This document shows positions 15,060 through 19,127 of a stretch of 19,127 bases of DNA, piece after piece. The notes under the pieces were generated by a model. It saw only the letters and a program-made list of their open reading frames with translations, searched no databases and was not told the origin of the DNA. Within the stretch, counting starts at the first letter, position 1. The number at the start of each line of letters is the position of its first letter. Made by a program: the position numbers and the translations under genes. The DNA is from Phycisphaerae bacterium (GTDB lineage: Bacteria > Planctomycetota > Phycisphaerae > UBA1845). The stretch spans positions 1 to 19,127 of the forward strand of contig BQJS01000086.1 of assembly GCA_021604825.1 (NCBI GenBank), given 5' to 3'.

Positions 15060-15335
15060 ATGAACAATCGGTTAAATTCCAAGGTGGCGACATTGGGGAT
15101 GTGGATGCTGGCAGGGGGAACACTGTTCAGCGGGTGCCACGGTTCGTTGAAGATTCCGTTCGTGCGCGGCGAGTTCTCCTCGGCTGGTGCATTCGTCGAT
15201 TTTGTTGGCGGGGCGCTGGCTGTGACCGACGACGGTGTGTTTCTGGACTTCCCAAATGGATTCGTCGAAGTGAGCGACGATGGCGTGTTCGTCGATGCGC
15301 CCGGCGTCAACATCGAAATCAATGACCGTCATTAA
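15060..15335 (+). CDS. Small lipoprotein with an internal repeat, function unknown
   Basis: A 91-residue protein. The N-terminus is a lipoprotein signal: basic start (MNNRLNSK), hydrophobic stretch TLGMWMLAGGTLFSGC, with Cys26 as the lipid-bearing residue (lipobox FSGC, slightly off the usual L-x-G/A-C). The mature part has a short tandem repeat: AVTDDGVFLDFP (about 54-65) and EVSDDGVFVDAP (about 70-81), ending VNIEIND, which suggests stacked beta turns. The ATG at 15060 has GGAGG 6 bases upstream, the strongest ribosome site in the window. It is divergent from the PTPS gene. I do not recognise the family. Anchoring in the outer membrane or on the periplasmic side is expected from the lipobox. 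Confidence 0.8.
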   Translation: MNNRLNSKVATLGMWMLAGGTLFSGCHGSLKIPFVRGEFSSAGAFVDFVGGALAVTDDGVFLDFPNGFVEVSDDGVFVDAPGVNIEINDRH

Positions 15336-15419
15336 GATCGAAGCGCACTGTCACTATGTGGCACTAAATGCACCCGAGTGAGGGCCCGATAACTCAATTC
15401 AGCGCGACCTGCCCCCAGC

Positions 15420-15448
15420 TTGACCATCGCCCGCTCGATGGCTAGCAT
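15420..15448 (+). promoter_or_regulatory. Candidate trpE promoter placing the transcript start at the ATG
   Basis: TTGACC (15420-15425) and TAGCAT (15443-15448) are exactly 17 bases apart; the -35 matches five of six and the -10 four of six consensus bases. Seven bases after the -10 comes the ATG at 15456, so the transcript would begin at or next to the start codon. No ribosome site is visible before this ATG. This suggests a leaderless mRNA, by inference. Confidence 0.4.
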
Positions 15449-15455
15449 TCGGTTC

Positions 15456-16958
15456 ATGGTTGAACTTAACCCATCTTTGCCCGATTTTGAGGCCCTGGCC
15501 CAGTCTGCGGACATGGTCCCGGTCTATTGTCGCATCCTCAGCGATCAATTGACCCCGGTGTCGGCATTCGCCCGGTTGGCAGAGAATGAGGAACACGCTT
15601 TTCTCTTTGAAAGCGTCGTCGGTGGCGAAAAGATCGCCCGATATTCATTTCTCGCCACCAAGCCAGCCGCCCAGTTTCGAGCCACGCGCAACGATGTGAC
15701 CTATGTTTCCGCGGAAGGCACTGAGACCTGCACGATTGATGATCCGCTTGCCAAGTTGCAGGAGGTGATCTCCGGGTTTTCGGTGGCTCGCCTGCCCGAA
15801 TTGCCGCGGTTCATCGGTGGGGCGGTGGGGTATGCGGGTTACGATGTAATCCGTTATTACGAAGATCTGCCGAACCCGCCGAAAGACGATCGCAATCTGC
15901 CTGACGTTCACTTCTGCATTTACGATACGCTGGTCATATTTGACCACGTGCAAAAGCTGATCAAGATCGTCGCCCTCGCTTATCCCAAGCGCGACGGGGT
16001 GGATGCCGCCTATCGCGATGCCGAAAGTCGAATCGCACAAGTGATCAAGACGCTGGGCGAAGAAAGGCCGACGTCGCTCACACCCATGTCGCAACCGACC
16101 AGTCCGCTGGCGTACGAGAGTACATTCGAGAAGCAGGAATTCGAATCGATCGTCGATCGCTGCAAAGAATACATTCGAGCGGGCGACATTTTTCAGACCG
16201 TCGTATCGCAACGACTCTCGGTCGAAACAACCGCATCACCGTTTGACATTTACCGGGCGCTGCGGGCTGTCAATCCGTCGCCGTTTATGTTCTATCTCAA
16301 ATCACCACAGACGATTCTTGTGGGAGCGTCGCCGGAAATTCTGTGTCGCGTCGAAGATGGCGTGGTGACAAATCGGCCGCTGGCTGGCACCCGCCCGCGT
16401 GGACGACACGAAATCGAAGACCTCGGTTACGAGCGCGAACTGCTCGCCGATCCCAAAGAGCGGGCTGAGCACGTGATGCTGGTGGACCTCGGCCGCAACG
16501 ATTTGGGAAGGGTGTGTGCTCCGACGACGGTCAAGGTCGAAGAACTCATGAACGTCGAGCGTTATGCCCACGTCATGCACATCTGCACGAATCTCGCGGG
16601 TCGTCTCGAAGAGGGCAAAACGGCGTTCGATGCGTTGCGGGCGGTATTGCCCGTGGGGACGGTGAGCGGTGCGCCGAAGATTCGGGCGATGGAAATCATC
16701 GACGAGTTGGAGAAAACACGTCGCGGTCCTTACGGTGGCGCGGTTGGATACATCGACTTCGCCGGCAACATGGACACGTGTATCGCGCTACGAACCTTGG
16801 TCATTACCAAAGCGCCCGACGGCAAGCTGAAAGTGTTCGCTCAAGTTGGGGCGGGAATTGTCGATGAGTCCGATCCGGCATCGGAATATCGCGAAACGCT
16901 ACACAAAGCCGAGAGCCTGCTAACCGCGATCAACATCGCGCAGACCTGGCAGCCCTAA
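15456..16958 (+). CDS. trpE: Anthranilate synthase component I
   Basis: TrpE converts chorismate to anthranilate, the first step of tryptophan synthesis, using ammonia from the TrpG subunit. The 500-residue protein has the N-terminal regulatory part, including AFLFESVVGGEKIARYSFLA (the tryptophan-binding LLES-like segment) and the chorismate-binding domain: NPSPFMFYL (273-281), AGTRPRG (310-316), HVMLVDLGRNDLGRV, and GTVSGAPKIRAMEIIDELE (from 401), followed by GPYGGAVGY and QVGAGIV. The FESV-GGE segment and overall match favour TrpE over PabB. ATG at 15456 (MVELNPSLPDFEALAQSADM) fits the family's usual start; ATG 15438 and TTG 15420 are upstream alternatives without ribosome sites. trpG and the other trp genes are not adjacent. 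Confidence 0.93.
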   Translation: MVELNPSLPDFEALAQSADMVPVYCRILSDQLTPVSAFARLAENEEHAFLFESVVGGEKIARYSFLATKPAAQFRATRNDVTYVSAEGTETCTIDDPLAKLQEVISGFSVARLPELPRFIGGAVGYAGYDVIRYYEDLPNPPKDDRNLPDVHFCIYDTLVIFDHVQKLIKIVALAYPKRDGVDAAYRDAESRIAQVIKTLGEERPTSLTPMSQPTSPLAYESTFEKQEFESIVDRCKEYIRAGDIFQTVVSQRLSVETTASPFDIYRALRAVNPSPFMFYLKSPQTILVGASPEILCRVEDGVVTNRPLAGTRPRGRHEIEDLGYERELLADPKERAEHVMLVDLGRNDLGRVCAPTTVKVEELMNVERYAHVMHICTNLAGRLEEGKTAFDALRAVLPVGTVSGAPKIRAMEIIDELEKTRRGPYGGAVGYIDFAGNMDTCIALRTLVITKAPDGKLKVFAQVGAGIVDESDPASEYRETLHKAESLLTAINIAQTWQP

Positions 16959-17072
16959 AACCTCATGGCAGTAGAGTTGCAACTCACATTTAGCGAGCGC
17001 GCATCCAATTTGTTGCTTGAGTACTGACAATTACTTGGCGGCTGTGAAACTAGTCACAATGCCGAAAAAACG

Positions 17073-17100
17073 TTGACAACCCGGTAATCTGTGGTACTGT
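17073..17100 (+). promoter_or_regulatory. Sigma-70-like promoter in the trpE-amidohydrolase gap
   Basis: A perfect TTGACA (17073-17078) is followed after 16 bases by TACTGT (17095-17100, four of six). A perfect palindrome starts right after the -10. No gene with a ribosome site begins within the next several hundred bases on this strand, so the product, if any, may be an RNA. Confidence 0.45.
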
Positions 17101-17115
17101 TTCTTACGGTAAGAA
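17101..17115. promoter_or_regulatory. Operator-like palindrome TTCTTACGGTAAGAA
   Basis: Perfect 7-base arms around one central base, placed at the expected transcription start of the promoter at 17073-17100. A repressor bound here would block initiation. The regulator is unknown. Confidence 0.45.
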
Positions 17116-17376
17116 TGGATCATTGAAAACCGGCAGTTATTGGGGCGAGCAAATATCCATAATCATGCTAGTCAGCCATTCATCCAAAAATTCTTAGTCG
17201 TACCATAGCAACACCATACAATAATATTTGCAACTTCATTCGCCCGCCCTCGATTTTGGTCTCACCGATTCTTCTGCCAACAACTGACAACTAGAGTGCG
17301 CCCTTGCGGAGAGGGTTTGCGTTCATGCGCGCCAGGTTTGCGCGGCTGCAACGTGACCGATTCGCGTTAATGGTTG

Positions 17377-17470
17377 CTATTGCGCGATCACGCGCTGGGC
17401 GAGTTGGGCTTGCAATGCACGCGAAATGTGCGCGTCGCCGACGATGTTGCGCGCTGCGTAGAAGAAGTTA
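17377..17470 (-). pseudogene. Possible C-terminal remnant of an unidentified gene
   Basis: The last 30 codons of a minus-strand open frame (peptide starting LPNFFYAARNIVGDAHISRA and ending RVIAQ before TAG) use C or G in third positions in a pattern like the neighbouring real genes and read as a plausible helical protein end. Upstream of this (beyond 17470) the frame loses that character and runs through hairpins. I could not identify the family. It may be a fragment left by deletion or decay, or chance. Confidence 0.2.
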
Positions 17471-17625
17471 GGTAAAGAGAGTCTGGAATCTAAGGGACAA
17501 GTCTTGGCTTGGATTTGTCGATCGGTTTGCTCAGTCGTGGGGATGATCTTGAGCGTCTTGGGTGTGTTGTGCCCGAATTGATCGCACTCCTCCCCAAGCG
17601 GACGACTTTTCCCAAAGATTTCATC

Positions 17626-17683
17626 CGGTTGGTGGAGGGTCTCGACGGCCTCCGTCGTTGACCACCACACCCCTCCACCACCG
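17626..17683 (+). ncRNA. Strong bulged hairpin, possible part of a structured RNA
   Basis: Bases 17626-17639 pair with 17671-17683: ten uninterrupted pairs (TGGTGGAGGG with CCCTCCACCA), one bulged T, then three more. Inside it, CGACGG (17643-17648) and CCGTCG (17652-17657) form a perfect six-pair hairpin with a three-base loop. Three bases further on begins the terminator-like hairpin. Whether this is transcribed is unknown; the structure is seen, the RNA is inferred. Confidence 0.35.
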
Positions 17684-17685
17684 TT

Positions 17686-17732
17686 CGGGTCTCGTTCGCC
17701 ACCCTTCCCTGGTGATCGAGACCCGTTTTTTT
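17686..17732 (+). terminator. Rho-independent terminator
   Basis: A 16-position stem (17686-17701 with 17710-17725; 15 pair, one as G-T, one mismatch) closes an 8-base loop CCCTTCCC and is followed at once by seven T residues (17726-17732). The orientation is plus strand. It could end the transcript from 17073-17100, or be the distant end of the trpE message. Confidence 0.75.
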
Positions 17733-17758
17733 GCGCGCATCGAGCCATGCGTAGCAGT

Positions 17759-17940
17759 GGGTGGCCCATGTTCTTTGAACATGGGAGACTCGACGATGAG
17801 CATCAGAAAGCGGCACGTCATGCCTGCAAAGTGGCGTTCGTGTGCTAGCTTTCAGTAATCTCATGTCGATTTGGGGTCACTCTTGGAAGCTGAACATGCA
17901 GATCATCGCCTCCCCCATCTCCGGAGGAGATGGGCCACCC
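17759..17940. repeat. REP-like inverted hairpin pair (element B)
   Basis: The left hairpin has GGGTGG (17759-17764) followed by a perfect nine-pair stem 17765-17773/17777-17785 with loop TTT. The right one, in inverse orientation, has a perfect nine-pair stem 17914-17922/17926-17934 with loop GGA, followed by CCACCC (17935-17940). About 128 bases lie between them. The flank and CCCAT start are shared with element A (12598-12678) but the inner stem bases differ (TGTTC, TCTCC, TGGC). This is typical of REP-type families in which structure is kept while sequence drifts. Confidence 0.8.
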
Positions 17941-17990
17941 TTCATTCGGCCTACCGCAACCAGCGATGAGGCGTTAGGCTGGCGCGCATT

Positions 17991-19127
17991 ATGGCCAACA
18001 CCCAGCACATTTTCGATACCACCGTGGTCACCTGCGTCGGCAACGACCCCGTCGTTTTGAAAAATCACAGCATCATTCTCGATGCCAATGTGATTACCAA
18101 GGTCGGACCTACCGCCGAAATTGAGCGTGAGTATGCGGGGCGCGGCGACATAGAGCGGTTCGACGGATCGCGTCACGTCATCATTCCCGGACTGATCAAC
18201 ACGCACCACCATTTGTATCAAAGCCTCACGCGCGGACTGGCATGCGTGCAGAATGCGGAATTGTTCGATTGGCTGACCGAACTGTACACGCGTTGGCGCA
18301 ACCTTTCCCACGAAACCGTCAGACTCGCCGCGCAGGTCAGCATTGGCGAACTCTTGCTGTCGGGTTGTACGACGACGAGTGATCACTTCTACATTTTTCC
18401 GCAGAACACGGATGTGCGCGTTGAGAGTGTTCTGGAAGCGGCGAGCAGTTTGGGCATGCGCATTCATGTGTGTCGTGGGAGTATGAGCGTGGGGCAGTCG
18501 AGCGGTGGGTTGCCACCGGATGATTGCGTTCAAGATGAGCGCGACATCATGAACGATTGCGCTCGTGCGATCGATTCATTTCACGATGCCGATCCGATGT
18601 CGATGGTCCGAGTGGACTTGGCACCATGTTCACCGTTCAGCATCAGCCCCGAACTGTTGCGCGAGACAGCCACCTTTGCTCGCGAGCGCGGCGTGTTGCT
18701 CCACACCCATGCAGCCGAGACGATGGACGAGGAGCGTTATTGTGTTGAGCGATTCGGCAAGCGGCCCATCGACTACCTCGCGGAGTGCGATTGGCTCGGT
18801 GAAGACGTGTATCTCGCCCATTGCGTGCATTTGTCGAACGACGACATCAAGCTGCTTGCGAAAACCAAAACCGGCGTTGCCCATTGTCCGTGTTCAAACA
18901 TGCGCTTGGGCAGCGGTGTGCCCGCGATTCCAGAGTTACTTCGCGAAGGCGTTTGCGTTGGCTTGGGGGTGGATGGTTCAAGCAGTAACGACGGCGGACA
19001 CTTGCTTGCCGAAGCGCGGCAAGCGCTTCTATTGCAACGGGTTGGCGGCGGGGCGTCTGCGATGACGACGGCTGACGCGTTTCGCATTGCAACGATTGGC
19101 GGCGCTGAACTCTTGGGTCGAAAATCA
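17991..19127 (+). CDS. 8-oxoguanine deaminase-type amidohydrolase, partial (3' end outside window)
   Basis: A zinc amidohydrolase of the TrzN/AtzB/8-oxoguanine deaminase group, which removes the amino group from 8-oxoguanine to give urate. The visible 379 residues carry HHH at 72-74 in NTHHHLYQSLTRGL (the metal-binding HxH), HTHAAE (His238, His240), LAHCVHLS (His277) and LGVDGSSSND (Asp328), the complete metal and catalytic set. Segments QNAELFDWLTELY, RGSMSVGQSSGGLPPDDCV and APCSPFSISPELLRE are characteristic of 8-oxoguanine deaminases. The family is about 450 residues, so some 70 are missing. ATG at 17991 is natural (MANTQHIF); no ribosome site is seen. The gene stands alone after a 1 kb gap, so no purine pathway context is available in the window. 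Confidence 0.88.
   Translation, partial: MANTQHIFDTTVVTCVGNDPVVLKNHSIILDANVITKVGPTAEIEREYAGRGDIERFDGSRHVIIPGLINTHHHLYQSLTRGLACVQNAELFDWLTELYTRWRNLSHETVRLAAQVSIGELLLSGCTTTSDHFYIFPQNTDVRVESVLEAASSLGMRIHVCRGSMSVGQSSGGLPPDDCVQDERDIMNDCARAIDSFHDADPMSMVRVDLAPCSPFSISPELLRETATFARERGVLLHTHAAETMDEERYCVERFGKRPIDYLAECDWLGEDVYLAHCVHLSNDDIKLLAKTKTGVAHCPCSNMRLGSGVPAIPELLREGVCVGLGVDGSSSNDGGHLLAEARQALLLQRVGGGASAMTTADAFRIATIGGAELLGRKS

Larger units (their letters stand above)
16959..17990. other. Large intergenic region with promoter, structured segment and REP-like hairpins
   Basis: About 1 kb without a convincing intact gene. It contains, in order, a promoter-like pair with an adjacent palindrome (17073-17115), a stretch on the minus strand whose codons look coding (17377-17470), a large hairpin (17626-17683), a hairpin plus T-run (17686-17732), and an inverted pair of REP-like hairpins (17759-17940). 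The long minus-strand open frame 17377-17769 spans the hairpins and a REP arm, so it is not taken as a gene. Confidence 0.6.

Noticed and set aside
14875..15123. Upstream extension of the PTPS frame on the minus strand
   Set aside because: Not similar to the family and covers the divergent promoter region and the start of the lipoprotein gene; the TTG at 14874 with AAAGG explains the start.
15645..16211. 188-codon minus-strand open frame
   Set aside because: Shadow of trpE; no ribosome site and no protein features of its own.
16974..16985. Perfect palindrome GAGTTGCAACTC just after trpE
   Set aside because: Has no loop and no T-run, so it is a poor terminator; 12-base palindromes can arise by chance and no promoter is next to it.
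17674..17680. TCCACCA resembling a tRNA or tmRNA 3' end
   Set aside because: No acceptor stem, T-arm or tmRNA-type 5' partner is found; the bases are part of the bulged hairpin stem.
17377..17769. 130-codon minus-strand open frame starting MGHPLL in the trpE-amidohydrolase gap
   Set aside because: Its start lies inside a REP-like arm, and it runs through the terminator and the bulged hairpin; only the last part looks coding. Kept as a possible remnant only.
17877..18533. 218-codon minus-strand open frame
   Set aside because: It lies opposite the 8-oxoguanine deaminase gene, whose plus-strand frame has a full set of catalytic motifs, and it includes a REP-like arm.

Overview
The window looks like a stretch of bacterial chromosome, most likely from the Planctomycetota or a close relative. 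This is an inference from several things together: a McsA/McsB arginine-kinase pair outside an obvious Firmicutes setting, an mreB/mreC locus without mreD or the usual rod genes, frequent GTG/TTG starts, loosely packed genes, and dispersed hairpin repeats with a GGGTGGCCCA core. No phage, plasmid, insertion-sequence, rRNA, tRNA or CRISPR feature was seen. Both window ends cut through genes.

Layout: (1) 1-1232, minus strand: a RimB-like aspartic protease followed by a partial RimK-type glutamate ligase. (2) 1538-6154, plus: CorA magnesium channel and a very large MscK-type mechanosensitive channel, probably co-transcribed. (3) 6222-8086, plus: a GNAT acetyltransferase and a class I dihydroorotase (pyrimidine synthesis). 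(4) 8517-11990, plus: a cell-shape locus with a membrane-anchored coiled-coil protein, a 48-residue membrane protein, MreB, a possible 26-codon leader frame, and MreC. (5) 12017/12065-12592, plus: a zinc-ribbon membrane protein of unknown function. (6) 12598-12678: a pair of inverted REP-like hairpins between convergent genes. (7) 12717-14308, minus: mcsA-mcsB with an ATGA overlap. (8) 14503-14874, minus: a 6-pyruvoyltetrahydropterin synthase homologue with the Glu-for-Cys signature of the folate-type PTPS-III group, divergent from a small repeat-containing lipoprotein (15060-15335, plus). (9) 15456-16958, plus: anthranilate synthase component I (TrpE). (10) 16959-17990: about 1 kb without a convincing intact gene, but with an apparent promoter plus palindrome, two strong consecutive hairpins ending in a T-run, and a second pair of REP-like hairpins. 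(11) 17991 to the end, plus: an 8-oxoguanine deaminase-type amidohydrolase, cut by the window edge.

Most genes are housekeeping. The parts that merit a second look are the mre locus with its two uncharacterised membrane partners and coupled leader frame, the PTPS-III signature, the REP-like hairpins whose stems differ but stay complementary, the possible orphan transcription unit in the 17.1-17.7 kb gap, and -10-like boxes placed directly before the ATGs of pyrC and trpE that suggest leaderless mRNAs.
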